NCBI RefSeq assembly: GCF_016863535.1
Contig: NZ_BOPB01000036.1
Location: 1-58,170, forward strand
Source: Micromonospora lutea
GTDB taxonomy: Bacteria; Actinomycetota; Actinomycetes; Mycobacteriales; Micromonosporaceae
DNA: 58,170 nt
Reading direction: 5' to 3'
Shown: piece by piece, positions 8,086-17,008 of the stretch
How the letters are laid out: the number at the start of each line of letters is the position of its first letter
How positions within the stretch are numbered: position 1 is the first letter of the stretch
Translations under genes and position numbers: made by a program
Notes under the pieces: generated by a model
The model's database searches: none
Told to the model about the DNA's origin: nothing
Seen by the model: the letters and a program-made list of their open reading frames with translations, nothing else

Positions 8086-9900
8086 ATGATCGCGCTGCGC
8101 GCCTACCGTCTCTTACCGCCTGCTCTCCGGCGGCGGCTGCTGCACCTGCTTCCCGAGCATCGACGGCTCGGCCTCGTGCGTAGCTTCACCCGACCGCGTG
8201 GCAGTGATGTCCTGCACCCGGTCGGCACGCGGGTGACGGTGACTGACGACGGTTCCCGTACCGAAGCCGAGGTGGTGGCCGCGGCGACGCCACTGGAGAT
8301 GTGGCACCGGAACCTGGCTGCGGTCACCGCGGCCCTGGAGACCGCCGGCATTGAGTACCACTGCCTGCGTAACGACGACTACCTGCGCAGCTCGGTGGCG
8401 ATCCTGGTGGACCAGCGCGACGCGGTTCGCCGACTGGTCCAGTCGGCGCCGGCGCTGTCCGGGGCGCACGTGCGCAGCGTCGAGGTACGCCCCGGGCGCA
8501 ACCAGCCGGACCTGGCGCCGACCGAGGTGATCCAGGTGTGGTTCCCGGTGACCGACGTACGGGCCGGGGTGGTGCTCGGTGCCCAGTTCGCCTGCGAGAT
8601 CGAGTTCTGGAGCCGGGTGGGCGACGTCGTCCGTGCGCCCCGGCACAACGCGGTGATCGACGAGGCGCCGGCCCGGGCCGAGCCGGTGCGGGTTGCCGCG
8701 GCGCTGCTCAGCCACTTCGTACCGGAGGCGGACGACCACACGTACGGCACCCGGCGCGACCTCACGGTCCGCGCCCCGGACCGGGTCGGTTTCCCGATCG
8801 ACGCGGTGTACACCTGGGTGGACGGTTCGGATCCAGAGTGGCTGGAGCGCAAGCGGGCCGCGTTGGGTGCCCCGGGCGGTGCGCTGCACGCGATCGCGGC
8901 CAACTCGTCGCGCTACCACAACCGGGACGAGTTGCGTTACTCGATGCGTTCGCTGCACAGCTTCGCCCCCTGGCTGCGCAAGATCTTCCTGGTCACCGAC
9001 GGTCAGTTGCCCAGCTGGCTCGATCCGAGCCATCCGATGATCACCGTCGTGTCGCACGCCGAACTCTTCGCCGACCTCGGCGGCCTGTCGTCGTTCAACT
9101 CGCACGCCATCGAGTCCCGGCTGCACCGCATCGAAGGGCTCGCGGAGCACTTCCTCTATCTGAACGACGACGTCTTCCTGGGGCGCCCGTTGCTGCCGAC
9201 CCACTTCTTCCACGCCAACGGGATCGCGAAGTTCTTCCTCTCGCCCGCTCAGTTCGGGCTCGGTGAGGCGAAACCCAGCGATCCGCCGGTGAACGCCGCC
9301 GGGAAGAACAACCGCCGACACATCCAGCGTCAGTTCGGCGTGACCATCACGCAGAAGATGAAGCACACGCCGTTCGCCCTGCGTCGCAGCATCATGCATC
9401 AGATCGAGGCCGTGTTGCAGGCTGACGTGACGGCCACCGCGCAGCACCGCTTCCGCCATCACGAGGACCTGTCGATCCCCTCGTCATTGCACCAGTACTG
9501 GGCGTACATGACCGCGCAGGCGGTTCCAGCCGACATCGAGTACGAGTACGCAGACCTCGGTCACCCCTCGACGCCGGCCCGCCTCGCCGAGTTGCTGGCG
9601 AAACGGCACCGCGACGTCTTCTGTCTCAACGACACCGACTCCGACCCTCGCGCCCTGGAGGAGCAGGAGCGGATGCTGGCCGACTTCCTGCCCCGCTACC
9701 TGCCCTTCCCAGCACCGTTCGAACTACCCGAGGAGACGGTGGCTGAGCGACGCAAGCAGGGTGCCAGCGTCCTGTGGCGCCGCTCCCGGCAGGCCGCCCC
9801 GGTCAGGCGGCAGTCCAACCAGGTCGACGCACCGACCCTGCCCAACACCAGATTCAGGGCAGCCGGCGGCCACAACATCCTCACCAGGCCGGACGGCTGA
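8086..9900 (+). CDS. Stealth-family sugar-phosphate transferase (capsule/glycopolymer), copy 1
   Basis: A 604-residue protein with all four Stealth conserved regions. CR1 near residue 238 is FPIDAVYTWVDGSDPEW. CR2 runs from about 280 to 370, with RDELRYSMRSLHSFAPWL and FLYLNDDVFLG. CR3 near 405-445 has NAAGKNNRR and ITQKMKHTPFALRRS. CR4 near 460-485 has HEDLSIPSSLHQYWAY. Stealth proteins are hexose-1-phosphate transferases that make phosphodiester-linked glycans, and include the catalytic domain family of human GlcNAc-1-phosphotransferase. The ~230-residue N-terminal extension is shared with the second copy at 12743. It begins a three-gene cassette. The ATG at 8086 has a poor ribosome site. 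Confidence 0.93.
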   Translation: MIALRAYRLLPPALRRRLLHLLPEHRRLGLVRSFTRPRGSDVLHPVGTRVTVTDDGSRTEAEVVAAATPLEMWHRNLAAVTAALETAGIEYHCLRNDDYLRSSVAILVDQRDAVRRLVQSAPALSGAHVRSVEVRPGRNQPDLAPTEVIQVWFPVTDVRAGVVLGAQFACEIEFWSRVGDVVRAPRHNAVIDEAPARAEPVRVAAALLSHFVPEADDHTYGTRRDLTVRAPDRVGFPIDAVYTWVDGSDPEWLERKRAALGAPGGALHAIAANSSRYHNRDELRYSMRSLHSFAPWLRKIFLVTDGQLPSWLDPSHPMITVVSHAELFADLGGLSSFNSHAIESRLHRIEGLAEHFLYLNDDVFLGRPLLPTHFFHANGIAKFFLSPAQFGLGEAKPSDPPVNAAGKNNRRHIQRQFGVTITQKMKHTPFALRRSIMHQIEAVLQADVTATAQHRFRHHEDLSIPSSLHQYWAYMTAQAVPADIEYEYADLGHPSTPARLAELLAKRHRDVFCLNDTDSDPRALEEQERMLADFLPRYLPFPAPFELPEETVAERRKQGASVLWRRSRQAAPVRRQSNQVDAPTLPNTRFRAAGGHNILTRPDG

Positions 9901-9966
9901 CCCCGGCACGCGTAGATGCACCTGTCAACGCGTATTCCCCGCACACCATCCTCACTGGAGCTTCGA

Positions 9967-12696
9967 GTGGTAGGCCCTGTCCCCCAGGTCACGATCATCG
10001 TCCCGGTCTACAACGTCGAGGACTTCCTGCCCGAGACCCTTGAGTCGATCGCGGCGCAGACCGTCTTCACACAATGCCGCGTGATTCTGGTCGATGACGG
10101 CAGCACCGACGGGTCCGATCTGCTCGCCAAGCAGTTCGCCGCGGAGCATCCCAACGTCACAGCGGTCCGGCAGAACAACAGCGGGCCGGGTGCCGCGCGG
10201 AACCTGGCCCTGGACATGGCGGACACGCCGTACGTCGCGTTCGTGGACTCGGACGACATCCTGCCGCCACGTGCCATCGAGGTGCTGCTCAAGGCGATCG
10301 TGACGCATCAGGCGAGCATCGCGATCGGTGACATGGACACCTTCCCGAAGCCCACGGCCTTCCTGTGGAAGAAGCCGTTCGGCAAGGGAGATCGCCTTCT
10401 GCAGTCCGTCGTCGACGCACCGGAGTTGGTCTTCGATGCCGGACCGTGTCACAAGCTCTACGACCTGAACCAACTGCGGCAGCAAGGCTTCCGCTTCCGG
10501 GAAGGGGTGCACTTCGAGGACGCCTTCCTCGCCATTCCCATGCTGCTGAAGGCGGAGCGGATCGCCCTCGTTGACGAAGTGGTCTACCAGTACCGCCGTC
10601 GGGTCAGCGGCAACTCCATCATGGACAACCTGTTCACGCGGGAGCAGAACTACTGGGATCACCTCGAACTTTGTGAGACCCTCGCGGAGTTGCGCCCCGA
10701 ACTCGACGTTTTTCGCCGAGAGGTGCTTGAGCGCTTCCTCGTCCGCAGTTACCAGGGCTTCGCCATGCGGGCACACACACTTTTCGAAGACAAGGACCTG
10801 TGGCGGATCTTCGAGAAGTGCAGCAAGATCTACCAGGACATCGAGCCGTCCTTCATTGCCCGATGGACCGCCGACACTCGTCACCGAGTCGCATACCTAG
10901 CCTTCAAGTCGTACGATTTTGACTTGTTCGCCCGCCCCTGGGAACGGGTGCAGGGCGTGGTGGCGTGCGGGGGAGAGCTGTTCCTGGACTATCCGATTCC
11001 GCCGGCGTTCCTTCCACTCACCAAGGTGAGTACCGTATCCGCGCGGCTTGAGCAGGTGCGCCTGAGTGACTCGGGCGAGAAGCTCAAGGTGTCGGGGCAT
11101 GTGCAGATCAGCGGGCTTCCGATGAACCGTCCGATCAAGACCCCTCTCGGGTTGCGGGTGCGAGGTAGCAGCCTGACGGTCCCGGCGACACTGGAGCGTC
11201 GTGCCGACCTGAAGTCGCCGGACAACAACCGTGAGTGGGCCGGCTTCACGGCGGAGATTCCGGTCGCCGAGCTGCGCAACGGCCGCCACAGCCTGCGGTT
11301 GGTTTTCATGACCGACACCGGCCAGGCATCCCGGCAGTGTCTGATCTCCGCCGCCTTCCTGCGCGATGCGCCGCTGAAGGTCGCTGGCGACACACGAATT
11401 CTGCCCGGCTTCAGCGGGCGGGAAGACGCCACGCTGCAGGTTCTCAAAGCGAGCGGCGCCGCAGGCCGGCGTCGATGGCAGCGCATGCTGCTACGCAAGG
11501 ATCTGCGACACGCCGCCTCGCGACAACCGTTCTGGAAGCAGCGCCTGCTGCGGGCGCTCACCGAACCGTTCATGCGGCGACGGGACATCTGGCTGATCGG
11601 GGAGCGTAAGGACACCGCACAGGACAACTCCTGGCACCTGTTCCGCTACCTGCGGAACACCGAACGCAGGCGGAACGCCTATTACGTCATCGAGAAGGAC
11701 AGCCCCGACCGGGAGCGGCTGCGCGGGCTCGGCAATGTCGTCACGTACGACTCGTTCCGACACAAGTTCTTGTTGCTGCACGCTGCGAAGCTGATCAACT
11801 CTTATGACATCGACTCGTACATGCTTCCGTCCCGATGGGAGCGCACCGCCTTCCTGAAACACCTGAACTGGCGCATCGGTTCGGCGCGCGTCTTCCTTCA
11901 GCACGGGGTCACGGACAAGGACGTCAGCGGCGGGCTGCACCGCGCCAAGACCGGGGTCGATCTGTTCGTGGCCGCCGCAGGGAAGGAAGCCGAGTTTGTG
12001 GCGAACCAGTTCGACTACGGCAGCGCCGCGCAACGGCTCGGTTTCCCACGCTTCGACGCGTTGCTCCCGGATCGCGGACACCGACGGATCCTGCTGATGC
12101 CAACCTGGCGCAGCTATCTGGTGAGCCCGTCCTACAACCCGTCGCTGCGTCCCCGGTTTCCGTTTGAGTCATCCCGATACGCGGAGTTTCTCCGAGAGCT
12201 CTTCGGTAGCGACGAGTTGAAGCAGAGCCTTCAGCGCCACGGGTACGTGCTCGAATTCCTTCCGCATTACGAGATGCGAACCATGTCGACGAGCATGGTC
12301 CCTGCGGAATCCTGCTTCGCCGTCGTGGATCAGACTCAGCGCAGTGTGCAGGACGCCCTTCGGCAGTGCGATCTGTTCATCACCGACTACTCCTCCACCG
12401 CCTTCGATGTGGCCTATCTGGGCACCCCGCTGATCTACGCCCACTTCGACAGCGACGAGTACTTCGCCATCGGCGGCTACCGTCGTGGTTACTTCGAGCA
12501 CCGAGACCATGGGTTCGGCCCGGTCTGCGAGTCGGCTGCTGAGACGGTCAAGGCCATCGTCGCCTATCTGGAGAACGGGTGCGCCCGCGAGGAGAAGTAT
12601 TCGAGGCGCGCAGCTGAGTTCTTCGAGGTGCAGGATCAGCAGAACTGCCGGCGGGTAACCGCCGCCATCGCCGCGCTGCCGGGACCCCAGCGGTGA
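9967..12696 (+). CDS. Bifunctional glycosyltransferase (GT2) and CDP-glycerol:polyglycerophosphate transferase (TagF-like)
   Basis: About 909 residues. The N-terminal 300 form a GT2 domain: VTIIVPVYNVEDF, VDDGSTDGSD and the DxD motif FVDSDD. The C-terminal ~350 residues match TagF/TarF: LQHGVTDKDVSGGLHR, ILLMPTWRSYL, then DLFITDYSSTAFDVAYLGTP, the catalytic core, ending HFDSDEYF and HGFGP. TagF enzymes polymerise glycerol-phosphate or related alditol phosphates from CDP-activated donors. The start chosen is GTG 9967 with TGGAG upstream; an ATG at 9916 would add 17 unlikely residues. It lies between two Stealth genes, implying one pathway for a teichoic-acid-like or capsule polymer. Confidence 0.92.
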   Translation: MVGPVPQVTIIVPVYNVEDFLPETLESIAAQTVFTQCRVILVDDGSTDGSDLLAKQFAAEHPNVTAVRQNNSGPGAARNLALDMADTPYVAFVDSDDILPPRAIEVLLKAIVTHQASIAIGDMDTFPKPTAFLWKKPFGKGDRLLQSVVDAPELVFDAGPCHKLYDLNQLRQQGFRFREGVHFEDAFLAIPMLLKAERIALVDEVVYQYRRRVSGNSIMDNLFTREQNYWDHLELCETLAELRPELDVFRREVLERFLVRSYQGFAMRAHTLFEDKDLWRIFEKCSKIYQDIEPSFIARWTADTRHRVAYLAFKSYDFDLFARPWERVQGVVACGGELFLDYPIPPAFLPLTKVSTVSARLEQVRLSDSGEKLKVSGHVQISGLPMNRPIKTPLGLRVRGSSLTVPATLERRADLKSPDNNREWAGFTAEIPVAELRNGRHSLRLVFMTDTGQASRQCLISAAFLRDAPLKVAGDTRILPGFSGREDATLQVLKASGAAGRRRWQRMLLRKDLRHAASRQPFWKQRLLRALTEPFMRRRDIWLIGERKDTAQDNSWHLFRYLRNTERRRNAYYVIEKDSPDRERLRGLGNVVTYDSFRHKFLLLHAAKLINSYDIDSYMLPSRWERTAFLKHLNWRIGSARVFLQHGVTDKDVSGGLHRAKTGVDLFVAAAGKEAEFVANQFDYGSAAQRLGFPRFDALLPDRGHRRILLMPTWRSYLVSPSYNPSLRPRFPFESSRYAEFLRELFGSDELKQSLQRHGYVLEFLPHYEMRTMSTSMVPAESCFAVVDQTQRSVQDALRQCDLFITDYSSTAFDVAYLGTPLIYAHFDSDEYFAIGGYRRGYFEHRDHGFGPVCESAAETVKAIVAYLENGCAREEKYSRRAAEFFEVQDQQNCRRVTAAIAALPGPQR

Positions 12697-12742
12697 ACAG
12701 CGGAGGGTCTCACCTCTCGCGGCGGGCAGCCGGGGTAGGGCG

Positions 12743-14518
12743 GTGGCGCAGATGACTGACGGCAGTAGCAGCGACTCGGATACTCCGCGAGCTTTGGCGG
12801 AGCCGACCGGGCTGGTGGACGTCTACCGGCGGGTGCTGAGCCCGCAGACCCGGCGGGCCATCGCCAGGAAGGTGAGCCCGCGGGCCCGGCACCAGTTGAA
12901 GCAGTGGGTCGCCAAGGCATCCCGGGACACTCAGCTCGCGGGCCGTCGGGGTGAGTGGTTGGCGCGGCGGCAGCCGGAACTGCTCGTCGGCGGCGACCGC
13001 GCGGTCGTCGTCGCGGACCAGTCGCCCCGGGTGGCCCGGGTCACGGGGGACAGCACGCCGTTGCACGCCCGGACGGAGAACCTGGCGGCGGTGACCACCG
13101 CGCTCGACGCGGCCGGGGTGGAGTACTTCCGGGTTCGCGGTCGATCGCAGCTGTCGTCGGTGGTCGCGGTGGACGCTGCGGACCGGGAGCGGGCGTACGC
13201 CGCTCTCGCGGCTGCCTGCGCCCGGGTGCCGGGCTACGTGGCGGCGGTGCGCGACGGCAGCGAACAGGCGCCGCTGCCGGGCTTCGAGGCGAAGTCGTGG
13301 AAGCGTCTCGTCGGCGCCACGGTGATCCGGCTGACCTGGTACTGGACCGACCCCCGGCAACGCCTCGTCCTGGGCCAGGCGTACGGATGTGAGGTCGAGT
13401 TCTGGAATCGGCAGGGTGCGGCGTTGGTGGCGCCCCGTCGTAATCCGGTGGCTGAGGAGATCGCGGCGGACACGTCGGCGGTCGCCGCGTCCGAATCGTT
13501 GTTTACCGCACTGGTGCCCGCGTCAGCTCCCGCGACGGCTCGGACGAGGCCGGAGTTCGCGGGCCGACGTCCGGACGACGTCGCGTTCCCGATCGATGTC
13601 GTCTACACCTGGGTCGACGGTACGGATCCCGAGTGGCTGCGGCGTCGTGCCGCGGCGACCGGTAGCCCGTACCACAGCGAGGCAGCCAGTGCGGCCAGGT
13701 TCCTCAGCCGGGACGAGCTGCGCTACTCGCTGCGGTCCTTGCACCTGTTCGCACCTTGGGTGCGCAATGTGTACCTGGTCACCGACGACCAGGTACCGGG
13801 CTGGCTGGATCAATCGGCGCCCGGAATCCAGGTGGTCAGCCATCGGGAGATCTTCGCCGACCGGTCGGTGTTGCCCACCTACAACTCACACGCCATCGAG
13901 AGCCAGCTGCACCACATCGACGGGCTCTCTGAGCACTTCCTCTACTTCAACGACGATGTCTTCCTCGGCTGTGAGGTGCTGCCCCGCGACTTCTTCCTCG
14001 CCAACGGGATCTCCCGGTTCTTCCCGTCGCCGGCCCTGGTGCCGCCCGGTGCACCGTCCGGCGAGGATATTCCCTCCTCGGCCGCGGGGAAGAACAACCG
14101 AGGGTTGATCACTGAGCGGTTCGGCACCGTGCTGACCCAGAAGATGAAGCACATGCCCCACGCCCTGCGACGTAGCGTGCTGTACGAGATCGAGGAGACC
14201 TTCGCCGCCGAGCACAGCCGTACCGCCGCGAGCCGATTCCGGAGCCTGACCGATATTTCGATCGCCTCGTCACTGCACCACTACTACGCGTTCCACACCG
14301 GGCGGGCGATACCGGGGGAGCTGGAGTACACCATCGCGGAGCTGTCCCACCCCGACACTCCGGCCCGCCTCGCGCACCTGCTGGCCAAGCGTGACCGGCA
14401 CGTGTTCTGCCTGAACGACGCGTTCTCGACCGAGGAGGACCTGGCCGCGCAACTCAAGGTCGTCACGCCGTTCCTCGACACCTACTTCCCGGTGCCCAGT
14501 CCTTGGGAGCGTGTCTGA
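12743..14518 (+). CDS. Stealth-family sugar-phosphate transferase (capsule/glycopolymer), copy 2
   Basis: A 591-residue paralogue of the protein at 8086. CR1 near residue 280 is FPIDVVYTWVDGTDPEW. CR2 includes SRDELRYSLRSLHLFAPWV and FLYFNDDVFLGCEVLP. CR3 includes AAGKNNRG and LTQKMKHMPHALRRS. CR4 has TDISIASSLHHYYAFHTG. The N-terminal extension also resembles copy 1 (TENLAAVTTALDAAGVEYFRVR). Two Stealth enzymes in one cassette suggest two distinct phosphodiester linkages in the polymer. The start is GTG 12743 behind GGGGTAGGG; ATG 12752 is also possible. It follows the TagF gene by 46 bases and is probably co-transcribed. Confidence 0.93.
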   Translation: MAQMTDGSSSDSDTPRALAEPTGLVDVYRRVLSPQTRRAIARKVSPRARHQLKQWVAKASRDTQLAGRRGEWLARRQPELLVGGDRAVVVADQSPRVARVTGDSTPLHARTENLAAVTTALDAAGVEYFRVRGRSQLSSVVAVDAADRERAYAALAAACARVPGYVAAVRDGSEQAPLPGFEAKSWKRLVGATVIRLTWYWTDPRQRLVLGQAYGCEVEFWNRQGAALVAPRRNPVAEEIAADTSAVAASESLFTALVPASAPATARTRPEFAGRRPDDVAFPIDVVYTWVDGTDPEWLRRRAAATGSPYHSEAASAARFLSRDELRYSLRSLHLFAPWVRNVYLVTDDQVPGWLDQSAPGIQVVSHREIFADRSVLPTYNSHAIESQLHHIDGLSEHFLYFNDDVFLGCEVLPRDFFLANGISRFFPSPALVPPGAPSGEDIPSSAAGKNNRGLITERFGTVLTQKMKHMPHALRRSVLYEIEETFAAEHSRTAASRFRSLTDISIASSLHHYYAFHTGRAIPGELEYTIAELSHPDTPARLAHLLAKRDRHVFCLNDAFSTEEDLAAQLKVVTPFLDTYFPVPSPWERV

Positions 14519-14527
14519 CAGACGGCG

Positions 14528-14564
14528 GTGGCCGGCCGTGCCATTGCTGGCTGCGGCCGGCCAC
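14528..14564. terminator. Bidirectional hairpin between convergent genes
   Basis: GTGGCCGGCCG (14528-14538) pairs perfectly with CGGCCGGCCAC (14554-14564) around a 15-base loop. It lies between the ends of the Stealth copy 2 gene (plus strand) and the lipoprotein gene (minus strand). There is no T-run, as is common in high-GC actinomycetes. Confidence 0.6.
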
Positions 14565-14581
14565 TCGCCGTGCTGACGGGG

Positions 14582-15250
14582 TCAGTAGTCGTAGTCGGAG
14601 CCGGAGTCGTTCGACTCGCTCTTCGACGGCGGGGCGACCGCCTTCGGCTTGCCCTTGGGCAGGCACTCCAGGTTCTTGCTGCCGTCCGGGTTGGTCACGA
14701 ACCAGGTGCCACCGACGCCCTGGCCCTTCCACTGGCCGGGCTTCTTGTCACCGATGTAGGTGTAGAGCGGCCAGCCGTCGAGGGTGATCTGGCGGGTGCC
14801 GTCCTCCCGGGTGATGGTGCCGACCGCGTCGTCGGATACACCCTTGAGCTTGGGGCTGCCATTGGTCAGGGCCGGCGGCCACACCTCGGCGCACTGACCG
14901 TCGCAGTTGGACGACGGCGGGTCGTTGCTGTCGCGGTCGAAGCGGTACAGGATGAATCCGTCCTGGTTGACCACGGCGCTGCCCATCCGGGGGAACTTCT
15001 TGCCGGTCAGGCTCTCGGTGAGTTCGACGCCGTCGGGCAGGGGAGCGTCGTCCTCGGCCTCCGCGCCCGGTGACGCCGAGGCGCCCGGCTCCGCGCTGGC
15101 CTCGGGGTCGGCGGTCGCGCTGGGGTCGGCCGCGGCGACGGCGACCGGCTCGGCCGCGCCCGCGTCCGCCCCGCCGTAACCCGCGGGAGCGCAGGCCGTA
15201 AGTGCGAACATGGCGCCCACGGCGATGACGGTCCGCTTCATCTGTGCCAC
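14582..15250 (-). CDS. Secreted repeat lipoprotein (COG4315 / SCO0930-like)
   Basis: A 222-residue lipoprotein with signal MKRTVIAVGAMFALTAC and the lipid Cys at about residue 20. An Ala/Pro/Glu-rich linker follows, then two COG4315 repeats: one around VNQDGFILYRFDRDSNDPPS with a CDGQCAEVWPP pocket, the other around LDGWPLYTYIGDKKPGQW. Proteins of this family are secreted and of unknown function, often neighbours of redox or ECF-sigma genes. A GAGGAGGG site sits 4 bases before GTG 15250; ATG 15241 is the alternative start. The C-terminus is acidic and disordered. It lies just downstream of the sigma/anti-sigma operon on the same strand, beyond a strong terminator. Confidence 0.87.
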   Translation of the reverse strand: MAQMKRTVIAVGAMFALTACAPAGYGGADAGAAEPVAVAAADPSATADPEASAEPGASASPGAEAEDDAPLPDGVELTESLTGKKFPRMGSAVVNQDGFILYRFDRDSNDPPSSNCDGQCAEVWPPALTNGSPKLKGVSDDAVGTITREDGTRQITLDGWPLYTYIGDKKPGQWKGQGVGGTWFVTNPDGSKNLECLPKGKPKAVAPPSKSESNDSGSDYDY

Positions 15251-15414
15251 GTGCCCTCCTCATACTTGACTAGTTCACCGGGAAATACGGGGTGAGCGCT
15301 GTCAAGGTTGAATGCGAAAGGGTGGGCAAGTTCACAAGAACCTATTGAACCGTCTGGCCGGTCTGTGCGTGTGAGTCCATATCCCCAGGTCGGCGTCGGC
15401 GTGCGCCTGATACG

Positions 15415-15450
15415 ACGATGGCCCGCCTCGGTACCGAGGCGGGCCATCGT
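15415..15450 (-). terminator. 36-base perfect palindrome at the 3' end of the anti-sigma gene
   Basis: An 18-base half-site is followed directly by its complement, centred on GGTACC (ACGATGGCCCGCCTCG ... CGAGGCGGGCCATCGT). It lies 10 bases past the anti-sigma stop codon in the direction of transcription, so an intrinsic terminator is the simplest reading. Confidence 0.7.
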
Positions 15451-15459
15451 GGACGTGGA

Positions 15460-16236
15460 TCAGGCCGTGGGGATGGTCACCAGAGTGTCCGTGTCCCCCC
15501 GCGAGTCGATCTCCTGCACCTCGAAGCGCTTGATGTTGTCCAGCTTCGTCGAGGTGGCCGCCGACAGGGCGAGCAACTGCGGGTTGGTGTTGGTGCCGTA
15601 CCCGCCGTCCGGCACCGACCAAGTGGAGACGACCTCGGTGGAGCCGTCGTTGCGTACCACCACCAGCCGGCAGGTGCGCGGCCCGGGCAACCTGCTGAGG
15701 CTGAAGTCCATCTTGGTGCCGAAGTCCTTCGAGATGAGGAAGAACGTCGCCCGTACGCCGGTCGCCGAGTCGGTGACGTCGATCTGGTCGCCCTCCTGCT
15801 CGTTGCCACCGACGTTGGGACCGCCGGGGTTGCCGGGGCGGTCGGTCGGTGGGCCGACCGGAGCGGTGGTCGGCCCGGCGATGGGTGATGGGGTGCTGCT
15901 GTCGGTCAGGTTGCTGAAGACGACGCCGGTCAGCCCACCGAATACCACGACGGCCGCCGCGGTCGCGAGGACCTGCCGGAACCGGGCCCGCCGACGGTGC
16001 GTACGCAGCGCCACGAGTGTCCGATCCAACAGCACCGGATCCGAGTGGGTCTGCTCCAGCGCGGTGATCGACTCCTCGTCGATGTCGGAGAGCAGCCCGA
16101 CCACCGGCACCATCGTCTCCAACTCGGCGGCGCAGGCCCAGCAGGTCGCGAGGTGTTCCTCGAACCGCTCCATGTCCTGTTCGTCCAGCACGCCGAGCGC
16201 GTACGCGGCGACGTCCATGTGGTCAACCCGGCTCAT
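15460..16236 (-). CDS. Membrane anti-sigma factor with zinc-binding N-terminus
   Basis: A 258-residue protein. HLATCWACAAEL (residues 28-39) holds the HxxxCxxC of the zinc-containing anti-sigma (ZAS) domain. One transmembrane segment follows near residues 88-110 (VLATAAAVVVFGGLTGVVF). A Pro/Gly linker then leads to an extracytoplasmic domain of ~110 residues ending RFEVQEIDSRGDTDTLVTI. It should hold the sigma factor at the membrane and release it when the outer domain is stressed. Its ATG overlaps the sigma stop (ATGA, 16233-16236), so the two are translationally coupled. Confidence 0.92.
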   Translation of the reverse strand: MSRVDHMDVAAYALGVLDEQDMERFEEHLATCWACAAELETMVPVVGLLSDIDEESITALEQTHSDPVLLDRTLVALRTHRRRARFRQVLATAAAVVVFGGLTGVVFSNLTDSSTPSPIAGPTTAPVGPPTDRPGNPGGPNVGGNEQEGDQIDVTDSATGVRATFFLISKDFGTKMDFSLSRLPGPRTCRLVVVRNDGSTEVVSTWSVPDGGYGTNTNPQLLALSAATSTKLDNIKRFEVQEIDSRGDTDTLVTIPTA

Positions 16237-16925
16237 TCCGTCACCCCCCTCTCCTGCAGAGCTGTGCGCAGCGCGCGCAGCGCGTAGTAGACCCGCGACT
16301 TCGCGGTGCCCAATGGCAGACCGAGCTCCTCGGCCGCCTCCGGCACCGTGCGGCCCCGGAAGTACGTCGCCACCAGGATTTCCCGGTGCGATTGACTCAA
16401 CGTCCGCAGCGCGTCCGCCACCGTCATCGTGCGTAGCACCCGGTCGGTGCTGTCGGCCTCGGCGAAGGCGGTCAGGTCCCGGTCGTACGTCTCGGCCGGG
16501 CGAGCCTGCTCGCTGCGGTGCTCGTCGATGGCGATTCGTCGCGCCACCGTCACCAGCCAGGGTCGGAGCGACCCCTGGCCCTGCGTGCCCAGCCGATGAG
16601 CGTTGCGCCAGGCCCGCAGCAGCGTCTCCTGGACGATGTCCTCGGCGCGTTGCCGGTCGCCGCCGGTCAGCCGCATCACGAACATCAGCAGCGGTCCGGC
16701 GTGTTCCGCGTAGAGCGTGCGGACCAACTGGTCGGAATGGGCGGCCTCGGTGGTGGAAGCCTGGTGGCGGCCAGGGGTGGGTCGCGGCGTCACCGGGCTA
16801 TTCTGGCGAGCCGCCGCCCGAGAGTCGACCCCGCGGGTGGACGTGGTCGGCCGCGACTGGGACCGGGCGGACATCCAGTCCACCCGCACCCGGTCGCCCT
16901 GCCAACCGACCGCCAGTGCGTGCAT
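16233..16925 (-). CDS. ECF-type RNA polymerase sigma factor
   Basis: A 230-residue sigma-70 family protein. Region 2 is around GDRQRAEDIVQETLLRAWRN; region 4 is around LSQSHREILVATYFRGRTV and LGLPLGTAKSRVYYAL, a typical ECF helix-turn-helix. The N-terminal ~70 residues are Arg/Ser/Thr-rich and probably disordered. The start at ATG 16925 is supported by GGAGGT six bases upstream; in-frame starts further up have no site. It is coupled by overlap to its anti-sigma gene. Its own promoter was not identified. Confidence 0.92.
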   Translation of the reverse strand: MHALAVGWQGDRVRVDWMSARSQSRPTTSTRGVDSRAAARQNSPVTPRPTPGRHQASTTEAAHSDQLVRTLYAEHAGPLLMFVMRLTGGDRQRAEDIVQETLLRAWRNAHRLGTQGQGSLRPWLVTVARRIAIDEHRSEQARPAETYDRDLTAFAEADSTDRVLRTMTVADALRTLSQSHREILVATYFRGRTVPEAAEELGLPLGTAKSRVYYALRALRTALQERGVTE

Positions 16926-17008
16926 GCAGACCTCCGACGTCCATGGACAGAAAGCCGTCCCCCCACGGGCATGGCTGCTGACTGGTACGGAGGGCGGCAC
17001 CGAACGGA

